A DNA stretch of 64,000 bases from NCBI RefSeq assembly GCF_963662805.1, contig NZ_OY759864.1:46610-110609 (forward strand), in the 5' to 3' direction. The stretch is from an uncultured Cohaesibacter sp. Its GTDB lineage: Bacteria > Pseudomonadota > Alphaproteobacteria > Rhizobiales > Cohaesibacteraceae. Position 1 is the first letter of the stretch. Each line of letters starts with the position of its first letter. Below the pieces are notes generated by a model that did not search any database, was not told the origin of the DNA, and saw only the letters and a program-made list of their open reading frames with translations. Positions 53,003 to 61,839 of this stretch are shown here, one piece after another. Made by a program: the position numbers and the translations under genes.

Positions 53003-53416
53003 ATGCCACTGGGAGAAGTAAATTGGATGGCAGCTCTTGCTGCCGCGCTCGCAGGCTTTGCTGTCGGAGCCATCTGGTACATGGCACTTGGCAAGCAATG
53101 GATGAGGGCGGCAGGTCTCACCGAGCAGGACATCAAGGGCGAAAGCGGACGCCCGTCAACCACACCCTTCATCATCGCGGCCATCGCCAACCTCGTCATG
53201 GCGACCATGCTGTTCGGCATTCTCGTTCATGTGGGAGATCCGACCGTTCGCCGCGGCATGCTCTCCGGCCTTTTCATCTGGATCGGTTTTGTCGCCACCA
53301 CTTGCAGCGTCAATTATGCCTATCAGAAAAAGCCCTTTCGCCTGACCCTCATCGACGCCGGGCACTGGCTCGTCAACCTGATGGTTCAGGGCGCAATTCT
53401 TGGCGCCTTCGGCTGA
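53003..53416 (+). CDS. DUF1761 membrane protein
   Basis: 137 residues with four hydrophobic segments. 'NWMAALAAALAGFAVGAIWYMALGKQWMRAAGLTEQDI' is the DUF1761 signature, then 'PFIIAAIANLVMATMLFGILV', 'RGMLSGLFIWIGFVATTCSVNYAYQKKPFRLTLIDAGHWLVNLMVQGAILGAF'. It has a good ribosome site (AAAGGA). Function unknown. Confidence 0.9.
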   Translation: MPLGEVNWMAALAAALAGFAVGAIWYMALGKQWMRAAGLTEQDIKGESGRPSTTPFIIAAIANLVMATMLFGILVHVGDPTVRRGMLSGLFIWIGFVATTCSVNYAYQKKPFRLTLIDAGHWLVNLMVQGAILGAFG

Positions 53417-53430
53417 CCGAAGCCAAAAGA

Positions 53431-53868
53431 TCAGATGGTGCTGAGCAGAATGCTCGTCTCGCTGTTCAGCACCCCTTCGATCAGCCGCACTTCACGCAAC
53501 ACCCGGTCAAAGTCCGAAAGAGACGCGGTCTGGATTTCCGCCACCAGATCCCAGGATCCATTGGTGGTGTGCAGCGTGTGCAGCTCGGGCATCCCGCGCA
53601 GGCGACGAATGACCTGAGACGTGGATTTGCCAACCACCTCAATCATCATCACCGCCCGGATACCGTCGAGTTCGTAATCCTCGCGCACCCGAACGGTGAA
53701 GCCCAGCACCGCCCCCGACTCCACCAGCCGGTCAAGCCGGTTCTGCACGGTGCCTCGTGACACCTTCAGAATATCCGCAAGCTTGGACAGCGGTGCCCGT
53801 CCATCATGACGCAACAGCGAGATCAGATCGCGATCCAGCTGATCATAGACATGCTTGGCTTCAACCAT
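53431..53868 (-). CDS. Lrp/AsnC family transcriptional regulator
   Basis: 145 residues. HTH 'QLDRDLISLLRHDGRAPLSKLADILKVSRGTVQNRLDRLVESGAVLGFTVRV', then the RAM ligand domain with 'VMMIEVVGKSTSQVIRRLRGMPELHTLHTTNGSWDLVAEIQTASLSDFDRVLREVRLIEGV'. It is divergent from ornithine cyclodeaminase with a 213-base AT-rich spacer, so it probably regulates that gene in response to an amino acid such as ornithine or arginine. Confidence 0.93.
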   Translation of the reverse strand: MVEAKHVYDQLDRDLISLLRHDGRAPLSKLADILKVSRGTVQNRLDRLVESGAVLGFTVRVREDYELDGIRAVMMIEVVGKSTSQVIRRLRGMPELHTLHTTNGSWDLVAEIQTASLSDFDRVLREVRLIEGVLNSETSILLSTI

Positions 53869-54081
53869 AACGACACCCCAAATCCTTCAAATTGTAATTT
53901 TGTACAAAGCACTCTGTGATTTTTGCCAAAACTCTAGCGAATCTTGAAGAGTTTTTCCATTTTGACTGAATTTACCAACCGCTATCCTGAAGGTTCACTG
54001 GGCGCGGTTCACAATTGACGCCAATGGACCTTTCATCGCTGCCCCCACTGATCACCAAGTAGACCATTCGAGGCACATCCG

Positions 54082-55152
54082 ATGACCCCACAAAAAGGCA
54101 AGCTCAATCTCGTTCCCTTTGTCTCCGTCGACAACATGATGAAACTGATCCTTTCGATCGGCGTCGAAGAGATCATCGAAGGAATTGCAAACCAGATCGA
54201 GAGTGATTTCCGCCGCTGGGAAAGCTTTGACAAGACACCGCGTGTTGCTTCCCACTCCAAGGAAGGCGTCATCGAACTGATGCCAACCTCAGACGGCGAG
54301 GTCTATGGCTTCAAATATGTCAACGGTCATCCGAAGAACACAAAGGAAGGCCTTCAGACCGTCACCGCCTTTGGCCTTCTTGCCGATGTCTACACCGGCT
54401 ATCCGGTGCTTCTAACCGAAATGACCATCCTGACGGCCCTGCGCACCGCCGCCATGTCCGCCGTCGCGGCCAAATATCTCGCGCCAAAAGATGCGAAGGT
54501 CATGGCGATGATCGGCAACGGCGCCCAGTGCGAGTTCCAGGCTCTCGCCTTCAAACGCATCTGCGGCATTGAGACGGTGCGCCTCTATGACATCGACCCC
54601 ATCGCCACCGAGAAGGCGCTCTTCAATCTTCAGGATTCCGGCCTCAAGGTCATCCGCACCGACAGCCATCAGGAGTGCGTGTCCGGTGCCGATATCATCA
54701 CCACCTGCACCGCCGACAAACAGTGCGCCACGATCCTCACCGACAACATGGTCGGCTCCGGCCAGCATATCAACGCCATCGGCGGCGACTGCCCCGGCAA
54801 GACCGAGCTGCATCGCGACATCCTGCTGCGCTCCGACATATTCGTTGAATATCCGCCTCAGACCCGCATCGAGGGCGAAATCCAGCAGCTCGATCAAGAC
54901 CATCCGGTCAAGGAACTCTGGCGCGTCATCACCGGCGAAGAGAAGGGCCGGACGTCCGACAACCAGATCACCCTGTTTGATTCGGTCGGTTTCGCCATCG
55001 AGGACTTCTCGGCCTTGCGCTATCTCTATGGCGCAATCAAGAACACCGCTTTCTATGATGAGCTCGATATGCTGGCCGACCCCGACGAACCACGAGATCT
55101 CTATGGCATGGTCCGCCGGGCGGCAAACCCCATCAAGACCGCTGCCGAATAA
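54082..55152 (+). CDS. Ornithine cyclodeaminase
   Basis: 356 residues, length and sequence close to Agrobacterium-type Ocd. 'FKYVNGHPKNTKEGLQTVTAFGLLADVYTGYPVLLTEMTILTALRTAAMSAVAAKYL' contains the substrate Arg/Lys residues. 'VMAMIGNGAQCEFQALAFKRICGIETVRLYDIDP' is the NAD site, and 'GADIITTCTADK' with 'INAIGGDCPGKTELHRDIL' follow (Asp in GGDCPGK is catalytic). It converts ornithine to proline and ammonia. Alanine dehydrogenase-like relatives are less likely because of the long C-terminus. Confidence 0.93.
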   Translation: MTPQKGKLNLVPFVSVDNMMKLILSIGVEEIIEGIANQIESDFRRWESFDKTPRVASHSKEGVIELMPTSDGEVYGFKYVNGHPKNTKEGLQTVTAFGLLADVYTGYPVLLTEMTILTALRTAAMSAVAAKYLAPKDAKVMAMIGNGAQCEFQALAFKRICGIETVRLYDIDPIATEKALFNLQDSGLKVIRTDSHQECVSGADIITTCTADKQCATILTDNMVGSGQHINAIGGDCPGKTELHRDILLRSDIFVEYPPQTRIEGEIQQLDQDHPVKELWRVITGEEKGRTSDNQITLFDSVGFAIEDFSALRYLYGAIKNTAFYDELDMLADPDEPRDLYGMVRRAANPIKTAAE

Positions 55153-55185
55153 CTCGCTCCATCATCTTCAGGTCATCCCAGCCCT

Positions 55186-55217
55186 AGGCAGGCAGCCGAT
55201 CATCGGTTAGCCTGCCT
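55186..55217 (+). terminator. Hairpin terminator after ornithine cyclodeaminase
   Basis: AGGCAGGC / GCCTGCCT encloses a second stem CCGAT/ATCGG, and TCTTC follows. The T run is weak, so read-through into the Rieske gene is possible. Confidence 0.65.
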
Positions 55218-55255
55218 CTTCATGTCGACAAATGAAGATGAGTAGCGAGCTGCCA

Positions 55256-55627
55256 ATGTCTGACCCGATCCGCCTGTGTGCCCTCGAGGATTTGAACGAG
55301 ACCGGCGCCTGTAGCGTCAATCTCAAGCTTACCGATGAAGAGGTCAGTCTCGTCGTCGTTCTCGACAGGGAGGCCTCGCGTCCGAACGCACCGGAGGCCC
55401 GCGCCTATTACAACGAATGCCCCCATCTCCTGACGCCACTCGACATGTTCCCGGACGAATTTCTCGACAAGGAGAACCCGAGCCTTCTGGTCTGTTCCAC
55501 CCATGGCGCACGCTTTCAGGTTTCCGATGGTCTGTGCATCGTCGGCCCCTGCATTGGAGCCAATCTCGAATCAGTCGAGGTGACGGTGCGTGAAGGCGAG
55601 ATTTTTCTCATCCAACCAGAGGCTTAA
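55256..55627 (+). CDS. Small Rieske [2Fe-2S] protein
   Basis: 123 residues from the ATG at 55256; ATGs at 55232 and 55238 are alternatives. Cluster ligands are in 'YYNECPHLLTPLDMFPDEFLD' (C-x-H) and 'SLLVCSTHGARFQVSDGLCIVGPC' (C-x2-H). The spacing between them is longer than in most ferredoxins because of the insert at 'DMFPDEFLDKENPS'. There is no signal peptide, so it is a cytosolic electron carrier or oxygenase partner. No oxygenase is adjacent. A hairpin separates it from ocd. Confidence 0.88.
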   Translation: MSDPIRLCALEDLNETGACSVNLKLTDEEVSLVVVLDREASRPNAPEARAYYNECPHLLTPLDMFPDEFLDKENPSLLVCSTHGARFQVSDGLCIVGPCIGANLESVEVTVREGEIFLIQPEA

Positions 55628-55926
55628 TCCATTGGTGGAAGAGAATCGGGGCTGAAGACCCAAAAGCCCCGAAAACACCCCCCAAATCCCCTTCGACGGC
55701 ATACGAAAGAGCAATATCGAACCGGTGGACGCTATAGGGTCGTCTGAGCATAATAGCCGCGATTGCGGCGCAATGACGCTATAACCTTATGAGCGCATTA
55801 GTGCGGATATTGAACTAGCCCTGTTCCAGTGAGCTGAAGGAGAGACGCTCGGGAACACCGGTCGCCACATCACTGCCTTTACAGTCCTGTGGTTCACTGC
55901 ATTTGAAGGAGTTCTGGGAGGAACGC
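55628..55926. other. Promoter region of acs
   Basis: No gene is seen. It has a small hairpin GCCGC/GCGGC at about 55756-55770. This long leader-promoter region is consistent with regulated acs, but I can assign no operator. Confidence 0.45.
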
Positions 55927-57867
55927 ATGTCGGAAAACGTCTATCCCGTACCGGCGGAAGTGGCATCACATGCCCTGCTCGATAACGACACCTATCTGTC
56001 CATGTACAAGAAATCCGTTGAGGATCCGGACAGCTTCTGGGGTGAACATGGCAAACGCATTGACTGGATCAAGCCGTTCACCAAGGTGAAAAACACCTCG
56101 TACGACTACCACAATGTGTCGATCAAATGGTTCGAGGATGGCGAGCTCAATGTCTCGGCCAACTGCATCGACCGCCATCTGGCGACCCGCGGTGACCAGA
56201 CCGCCATCATCTGGGAAGGCGACGATCCGTCCGAGAGCGAACACATCACCTACGCCCAACTCCACGAGCGCGTCAGCAAGTTGGCCAATGCCCTCAAGGA
56301 TCTTGGCGTGAAAAAGGGGGATCGCGTCATTCTCTATCTGCCGATGATCCCCGAGGCGGCCTATTCCATGTTGGCCTGCGCTCGCGTCGGTGCGATCCAT
56401 TCCATCGTCTTTGGCGGCTTCTCGCCTGACGCTCTGGCTGACCGAATCAATGGCTCCGAGGCAAAACTGGTCATCACGTCCGATCAGGGCCTTCGCGGCG
56501 GTCGCAAGGTACCGCTGAAGACCAACGTCGATGCCGCCCTCGAAAAGGTCGATCACGACACCAACATCCTCGTTGTCCGCCGCACCGGTGGCGACGTGCC
56601 GATGGTCGAAGGCCGGGACATCTGGTATCATGAGGCAACGGCCAACACCTCCGCCGATTGCCCGCCCGAGGCGATGAATGCAGAGGATCCCCTCTTCATT
56701 CTCTACACCTCCGGCTCCACCGGCAAACCCAAGGGCGTCGTGCACACCACCGGTGGCTATCTCGTCTATGCCTCGATGACCCATCAATATGTCTTCGACT
56801 ATCATGATGGCGACGTCTACTGGTGCACCGCCGACGTGGGTTGGGTCACCGGTCACTCCTACATCGTCTATGGCCCGCTCGCCAATGGCGCAACGACCCT
56901 GATGTTCGAAGGCGTGCCGACCTACCCGAGCCCGTCCCGCTTTTGGGATGTCTGCGAGAAACACAAGGTCAACATCTTCTACACCGCTCCCACCGCCATC
57001 CGCTCCCTGATGGGCGCCGGCAATGAGCATGTGGAAGGCGCAGACCTGTCTTCCCTGCGCATTCTTGGCTCGGTGGGCGAGCCCATCAACCCGGAAGCCT
57101 GGAAATGGTATTACGAGGTTGTCGGCAAGGAAAAATGCCCCATCGTCGACACCTGGTGGCAGACCGAAACTGGCGGCATCATGATCACCCCGCTGCCCGG
57201 TGCCACGGCTCTGAAACCGGGTTCGGCAACGCGTCCCTTCTTCGGCGTGCAGCCGGTGATGCTGGACAATGACGGCCATGAAATCGCCGAAACCGAGTGC
57301 GAAGGCATCCTCTGCATCGCCGACAGCTGGCCGGGCCAGATGCGCACGGTCTATGGCGACCATGACCGTTTCGTCGCCACCTACTTCGAGACCTTCAAGG
57401 GCTATTACTTCGCAGGGGACGGCGCGCGCCGCGATGCAGACGGCTACTACTGGATCACCGGTCGCGTCGATGACGTGATCAACGTCTCCGGACACCGCAT
57501 GGGCACAGCCGAGGTCGAAAGCGCCCTCGTCGCCCATCCGAAAGTCTCCGAGGCCGCCGTGGTCGGCTACCCGCACGACATCAAGGGTCAGGGCATCTAT
57601 GTCTATGTCACTCTGATGGAAGGCGAAGAGGAAAGCGAAGAACTCCGCAAGGAACTGCGCAACTGGGTCCGCCACGAGATCGGCCCGATTGCTTCGCCCG
57701 ACCTCATCCAGTTCGCTCCGGGCCTGCCGAAAACCCGTTCCGGCAAGATCATGCGCCGCATCCTGCGTAAGATCGCCGAGGATGATTTCGGCTCGCTGGG
57801 CGACACCTCGACGCTGGCCGATCCAACCGTCGTTGAAGACCTCATCGACAACCGCCAGAACCGGTAG
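55927..57867 (+). CDS. acs: Acetyl-CoA synthetase (AMP-forming)
   Basis: 646 residues from the ATG at 55927, behind TGGGAGGA. Adenylation motifs: 'LYTSGSTGKPKGVVHTTGGYLVY' (P-loop), 'YWCTADVGWVTGHSYIVYGPL', 'DTWWQTETGGIMITPLPGA' and 'YFAGDGARRDADGYYWITGRVDDVINVSGHR'. The C-terminal Lys in 'KTRSGKIMRRILRK' is the catalytic and acetylation-control site. It converts acetate, ATP and CoA to acetyl-CoA. Transcribed alone, with a terminator just after. Confidence 0.97.
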   Translation: MSENVYPVPAEVASHALLDNDTYLSMYKKSVEDPDSFWGEHGKRIDWIKPFTKVKNTSYDYHNVSIKWFEDGELNVSANCIDRHLATRGDQTAIIWEGDDPSESEHITYAQLHERVSKLANALKDLGVKKGDRVILYLPMIPEAAYSMLACARVGAIHSIVFGGFSPDALADRINGSEAKLVITSDQGLRGGRKVPLKTNVDAALEKVDHDTNILVVRRTGGDVPMVEGRDIWYHEATANTSADCPPEAMNAEDPLFILYTSGSTGKPKGVVHTTGGYLVYASMTHQYVFDYHDGDVYWCTADVGWVTGHSYIVYGPLANGATTLMFEGVPTYPSPSRFWDVCEKHKVNIFYTAPTAIRSLMGAGNEHVEGADLSSLRILGSVGEPINPEAWKWYYEVVGKEKCPIVDTWWQTETGGIMITPLPGATALKPGSATRPFFGVQPVMLDNDGHEIAETECEGILCIADSWPGQMRTVYGDHDRFVATYFETFKGYYFAGDGARRDADGYYWITGRVDDVINVSGHRMGTAEVESALVAHPKVSEAAVVGYPHDIKGQGIYVYVTLMEGEEESEELRKELRNWVRHEIGPIASPDLIQFAPGLPKTRSGKIMRRILRKIAEDDFGSLGDTSTLADPTVVEDLIDNRQNR

Positions 57868-57903
57868 AAGTCAGCTCTGATCTGCTGACAGCCTTAAACA
57901 CCT

Positions 57904-57937
57904 AAGCCCCCGTCGAACCATCGGCGGGGGCTTTTCT
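57904..57937 (+). terminator. Terminator of acs
   Basis: AAGCCCCCGtcG ... CGGCGGGGGCTT pairs through AAGCCCCCG, followed by TTCTATT. Confidence 0.85.
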
Positions 57938-58040
57938 ATTAAACCATGAGTAGTTTTTCGCATATTGCAATTCATCTCAATGTTGCAATAATTCAGTATT
58001 CAATTGTCATGTATATTTGTTTGATTTTAAGGACGAGAGA

Positions 58041-58427
58041 GTGAATAGCAATCAATTTGCCGGTGCAGCTTCTGCCCTGATCATTGGTCTAACCATGCCA
58101 ACTTTGTCAGAGGCAAAGGATATTTGGTTTGTGCAAGCCAGCCAGCTTCAGTGCGTCAAGCAAAACATCGATCGATACAGTCAGACTCCCTCCAATGACA
58201 TCATCATATTTCTGGATGAATGCCCAAACACCGATCTGGCTTCTATATTAAGCAAGCGAGTTGTAAATTCATCGGTTCCGACCATCGCACCAAAAGAAGA
58301 TGGGCCTGATCATCCGGCAGAAGTGATCCAATTCACCAAAGGCCAACTCGAATGTCTGAAAGATTATAAACTGCATTTCGAAGATGAGTTGGAAGTCATT
58401 GAGGTTCCCAAAGATCCATGCAATTGA
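58041..58427 (+). CDS. Small exported Cys-containing protein, first gene of an unknown three-gene cassette
   Basis: 128 residues from the GTG at 58041, behind AAGGACGAGAG; a TTG at 58017 gives a longer form. Residues 1-26 look like a signal peptide ending LSEAKD. The mature part has four Cys, in 'QLQCVKQ', 'LDECPN', 'LECLKDY' and 'KDPCN', which fits two disulphides in the periplasm. It is not recognised. It overlaps the next gene by ten bases. The stretch looks richer in A and T than the flanking genes, which suggests transfer or weak selection. Confidence 0.6.
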   Translation: MNSNQFAGAASALIIGLTMPTLSEAKDIWFVQASQLQCVKQNIDRYSQTPSNDIIIFLDECPNTDLASILSKRVVNSSVPTIAPKEDGPDHPAEVIQFTKGQLECLKDYKLHFEDELEVIEVPKDPCN

Positions 58428-58987
58428 AAGACGCAATCGCGGAAAACTGGATTGTTATCAAATCAAGCCTCGAAGCGATAAGCTATTTCTGCGTTATCGT
58501 CGGTATTATCGTTGCCTATAATTCCTATTCTCAGGAACGAACCGAAGAACGCAAGTCCAATGCGTTGCAATTCATCATGCATTTTCAAAAAGATGCAATG
58601 ATGAAATCGCGCATGGAGCTGCAGCGCCCATGGCGGAACCCCGCGCTTTCAAGCTTGAGCAACAAATCCGGTAGCGCGGATATCTTTGATGATATCGCGA
58701 TGAAACACATATTCCCCATCGATCAAAAAGATACAGTTTCCGATCTCATTCGGGTGATGGATTATCTGGATGCTGCTGCATCATGTGTTGCCAGTTCTGA
58801 TGATAATCCCGGCGTTTGCGAAAAGGCCGTGATCCTTGATCACTTGGGTGAGTTTGCCGACAGATTGCTTTGCCTTTATCGAGCACCCATTGAAGAACTT
58901 CGAACAAAGTACTCCATGGCAAAGCTTGGAACGAAGGTGGAAGCGCTGCTGAATAATGAGCCTTCGTTTGACAGAACTTGCAAATAG
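58418..58987 (+). CDS. Single-TM protein of unknown function, second gene of the cassette
   Basis: 189 residues. One membrane helix near residues 15-33 ('SLEAISYFCVIVGIIVAYNSY') is followed by a cytoplasmic or periplasmic helical domain, 'RTEERKSNALQFIMHFQKDAMMKSRMELQRPW', ending with 'LDYLDAAASCVASSD'-like and 'HLGEFADRLLCLYRAP' helices. The layout recalls DUF4760-type membrane proteins, but the similarity is only in form. It lies between the exported Cys protein and the protease-fold gene, overlapping the first and 14 bases before the start chosen for the third. Confidence 0.6.
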   Translation: MQLKDAIAENWIVIKSSLEAISYFCVIVGIIVAYNSYSQERTEERKSNALQFIMHFQKDAMMKSRMELQRPWRNPALSSLSNKSGSADIFDDIAMKHIFPIDQKDTVSDLIRVMDYLDAAASCVASSDDNPGVCEKAVILDHLGEFADRLLCLYRAPIEELRTKYSMAKLGTKVEALLNNEPSFDRTCK

Positions 58988-59001
58988 TCAAGGAGACAGC
59001 C

Positions 59002-60474
59002 GTGTCAAAGCAAAGAGCAGAACACACTATCCGTCTGATTGGTTTGCTGCTTCTGGCTTTTTTATCCGTTACAACAAGCAATGCCGCAACCTTTACGAAA
59101 ATGTGGGATGAAGACACATATTGCATTCTCAAGATGAAAGGTACGATTGAGCAAGGCGATTATGAGAAACTGCTGGACCTTATCGTCACCCCAGATATTC
59201 AGAAGAAAAATCCAAGCACACCAAAGGAAGATCTGGTCGGGTCTGGCTTTAGCAAAATCGACCCACGAGGTCACAACGGAGACTTTAGAAACCGCCGTCT
59301 CTGTCTAAACTCTTCGGGGGGCTCATTCTCCGAAGCCCTCAAAATTGCAAGTATTGTTGCAAAAGGCCTCGGCACGGTTGTCAAAAAGAACCGCCAATGT
59401 CTTTCAGCCTGCGCCCTCATATTCATGGCCGGTAAACATAATACAGGTGAGGACGGCTATATGGCTCTTGATCGCCATATTCATGGAAGGGCCTTATTAG
59501 GTTTTCACGCTCCATCACTTGACTTGAATATCGACTTCTTGATTCCAGAACTTATCAACGCAGCATATGCCGTCGCTCTATCTAATTCGAGCGCCATTCT
59601 TGCGAACCGCAAACTCTTGGAGCTGAGAGACAGCCTTCTTATCGAAGTGCTCGGAACGCCACCGAAAGATATGTTCTACATTGATACTCCAGGCAAGGCC
59701 GCAAAGTGGAAGATCGATGTGTTTGGAATCCCCATACCAAAGCGCATCTCGCAACAACACATTGCGCTGGTTTGCGCTGCCGCGAACCTCTGGGAAGGAG
59801 AAAATTCCCTAGGCGCCGCTATTTCGCTAAACACCAATGAGATAGGAAGCTCTGATGCCAAAGGTGGCCTAAAGAGAATAGGCAACGTTGTGACCGGTAC
59901 GCGTGTTAGGTATCCCACAGAAGGAGAAGGTACATGCAGTGTTTCAATCGATCTGACTAAGGTCAACAAAAGCATGCAAATTTTCGGCGAACTCGGCGTT
60001 ATCAAATTGAATGACGAGAGACGGTTTATGGAATTGAGGCCAATTTATTTTTATTGGCACAACGCAAAATTCTACGACATCATTAAGTCCAGATATTCAT
60101 CTAAAGCAGGAAAATTGACTCTCCACAGTTCGGGTATTTGCAGAAAAATTAAAAATCAAAAAATTACTTTTCAGCAAAATTGCTCTATGACAAATGTGAT
60201 CGATCTGTTTGGCGTAAAATATATTGAATATACATGGAAGAATAACAAGCACGCTCATGTTATAGAGACTGTCGATTCAATTAAATTTGAAAAATCAAAA
60301 GTCTCACGTGCAAGTACTATATCAGAGAGCTTACAGAAATTATTTCCCGAACGAGGTTCCCCAAAAGAGGAATACGGTGATTGTCTTTCGCTGCCGGGAA
60401 AGCTCAACTTCTTTTGTTACGAGCAAAAGTCATCTGAAACAGAAATAGACCCAAAGAAAATATCGCTTAACTAG
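59002..60474 (+). CDS. Secreted ClpP/SppA-fold protein (COG3904-like), third gene of the cassette
   Basis: 490 residues from the GTG at 59002, six bases after AAGGAG. Signal peptide to about residue 28 ('TTSNAAT'). The ClpP/crotonase core begins near residue 100: 'RLCLNSSGGSFSEALKIASIVAKGLGT' matches the LNSPGG oxyanion region. 'NRQCLSACALIFMAGKHN' places a candidate nucleophile at Ser135 in the S-A-C-A-L motif of COG3904. 'ALLGFHAPSLDLN' supplies His169. A C-terminal extension of about 300 residues is not recognised. It may cleave a periplasmic substrate; the third catalytic residue is not identified. Confidence 0.7.
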   Translation: MSKQRAEHTIRLIGLLLLAFLSVTTSNAATFTKMWDEDTYCILKMKGTIEQGDYEKLLDLIVTPDIQKKNPSTPKEDLVGSGFSKIDPRGHNGDFRNRRLCLNSSGGSFSEALKIASIVAKGLGTVVKKNRQCLSACALIFMAGKHNTGEDGYMALDRHIHGRALLGFHAPSLDLNIDFLIPELINAAYAVALSNSSAILANRKLLELRDSLLIEVLGTPPKDMFYIDTPGKAAKWKIDVFGIPIPKRISQQHIALVCAAANLWEGENSLGAAISLNTNEIGSSDAKGGLKRIGNVVTGTRVRYPTEGEGTCSVSIDLTKVNKSMQIFGELGVIKLNDERRFMELRPIYFYWHNAKFYDIIKSRYSSKAGKLTLHSSGICRKIKNQKITFQQNCSMTNVIDLFGVKYIEYTWKNNKHAHVIETVDSIKFEKSKVSRASTISESLQKLFPERGSPKEEYGDCLSLPGKLNFFCYEQKSSETEIDPKKISLN

Positions 60475-60490
60475 CGAGCGGACTAGCCCA

Positions 60491-61003
60491 TCACTCCCCG
60501 CGCCCGACGAACTCGGCGACGTCTTCAAGGCTCATGGGTGCGGCGAGGTTGTCTTCCAGCCGCGAGCGGATGCTTTCGAGGTCACCAACCATCGCGTTAA
60601 GACGATCGGACAGCCGATGATGCATCAGGTTGGCCAGATCGGGATATTCATCCATCACGCGCCGGAACAGGATGCGGCGGATCTGAACCACCTTCACATC
60701 TTCGATCGCCGTTGACATGGCAGACCGACGGGTCTCCGCCAGCAGTGCCATTTCGCCGACAAGACTGCCAACACCGAGAATCTGGGATTGAATATCAAGG
60801 CCGTTCTGAGAAATCGTCATGCGGATCTGGCCTTGGGCAATAACAAACCCCGAATCCGCCAGATCTCCCTGCCGAAAAATCACCTGCTTGGCCCGATAGG
60901 CGCGCGACTCCGCACCAAAGGCAAGCAGCCGCAGCTGGTCTTCATTGAAATCTGAGAAAAAGGGCACCCGCCGCAGCAGGTCGATATCACTCGTCAGGCT
61001 CAT
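60491..61003 (-). CDS. Cyclic-nucleotide-binding domain protein without a DNA-binding domain
   Basis: 170 residues. 'LLRRVPFFSDFNEDQLRLLAFGAESRAYRAKQVIFRQGDLADSGFVIAQGQIRM' and 'VGSLVGEMALLAETRRSAMSTAIEDVKVVQIRR' form one cNMP-binding beta roll. The phosphate-binding cassette GEMALL-ETRRSA is present with the conserved Arg. The C-terminal helices lack an HTH, so it is a cytosolic sensor or adaptor, not a Crp/Fnr repressor. Neighbours give no clear partner. The end of the three-gene cassette is only 16 bases away, convergent. Confidence 0.88.
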   Translation of the reverse strand: MSLTSDIDLLRRVPFFSDFNEDQLRLLAFGAESRAYRAKQVIFRQGDLADSGFVIAQGQIRMTISQNGLDIQSQILGVGSLVGEMALLAETRRSAMSTAIEDVKVVQIRRILFRRVMDEYPDLANLMHHRLSDRLNAMVGDLESIRSRLEDNLAAPMSLEDVAEFVGRGE

Positions 61004-61155
61004 CTGATCTTGTCATTCCGGCATCCGCAGCGAATCTCGCCGCATGAAAAAAGCACACGACTATATAGGCGCGTGCTTCCACTCCTTGTCAAGGAAAGCC
61101 CGGTGCGTCCCCAAGCAGTTGCCCAGAGCCACCGACCAGACGTCAGGATCCACCG

Positions 61156-61839
61156 TCAGGGAACGAGCTTGTAGCCACCAGCCTCGGTGATCAGCAGCTC
61201 GGCATTGGACGGATTCTTCTCGATTTTCTGACGCAGGCGATAGATATGCGTTTCGAGCGTATGGGTCGTCACGCCGGAATTGTAGCCCCAGACTTCATGA
61301 AGCAGCACGTCCCGGCTCACCGGCTTGTCGCCCGAGCGATAGAGAAACTTCAGGATCGAGGTTTCCTTCTCCGTCAGACGAACCTTGCCACCCGCTTCGT
61401 CGGCCAACACCTTGGCCGCAGGCTTAAAGGTGAAACGACCGACGGCAAAGGTTGCATCCTCGCTGTTTTCATGCTGCCGAAGCTGCGCACGAATGCGAGC
61501 CAGAAGGACAGCAAACCGGAACGGCTTGGTCACATAGTCGTTGGCACCGGCTTCAAGGCCCAGAATGGTGTCGGAATCGGTGTCATGGCCGGTCAACATG
61601 ATGATGGGAGACTTGAAGTCTCCTTTCCTCAGAAGCTTCACAGCTTCGCGTCCATCCATGTCCGGCAGACCGACGTCCATGATCAGCAGATCATAATGAT
61701 CTGCGCGGACGGCCTGAATGCCACGGGCGGCTGATTCTTCCTGAACAATATCGAACTCTTCATAAAGAGACAGCTGCTCCACAAGCGCTTCGCGCAGTTC
61801 GTTGTCATCGTCAACGAGGAGAATTTTTCTCGCAGTCAT
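61156..61839 (-). CDS. OmpR/PhoB-family response regulator
   Basis: 227 residues from the ATG at 61839 (GGGAG upstream). The receiver has acidic pocket Asp10/Asp11, phospho-acceptor Asp55 in 'LLIMDVGLPDMDG', Thr83 and Lys105 in 'YVTKPF'. The winged-helix output has 'VRLTEKETSILKFLYRSGDKPVSRDVLLHEVWGYNSGVTTHTLETHIYRLRQKIE'. No sensor kinase gene is adjacent, so it is an orphan. In Rhizobiales such stand-alone regulators are often part of conserved envelope or cell-cycle circuits; the target is not shown here. Confidence 0.94.
   Translation of the reverse strand: MTARKILLVDDDNELREALVEQLSLYEEFDIVQEESAARGIQAVRADHYDLLIMDVGLPDMDGREAVKLLRKGDFKSPIIMLTGHDTDSDTILGLEAGANDYVTKPFRFAVLLARIRAQLRQHENSEDATFAVGRFTFKPAAKVLADEAGGKVRLTEKETSILKFLYRSGDKPVSRDVLLHEVWGYNSGVTTHTLETHIYRLRQKIEKNPSNAELLITEAGGYKLVP

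Noticed and set aside
55966..57675. A 569-codon open frame antisense to acs
   Set aside because: acs is certain in the other strand; the antisense product has no recognisable fold.
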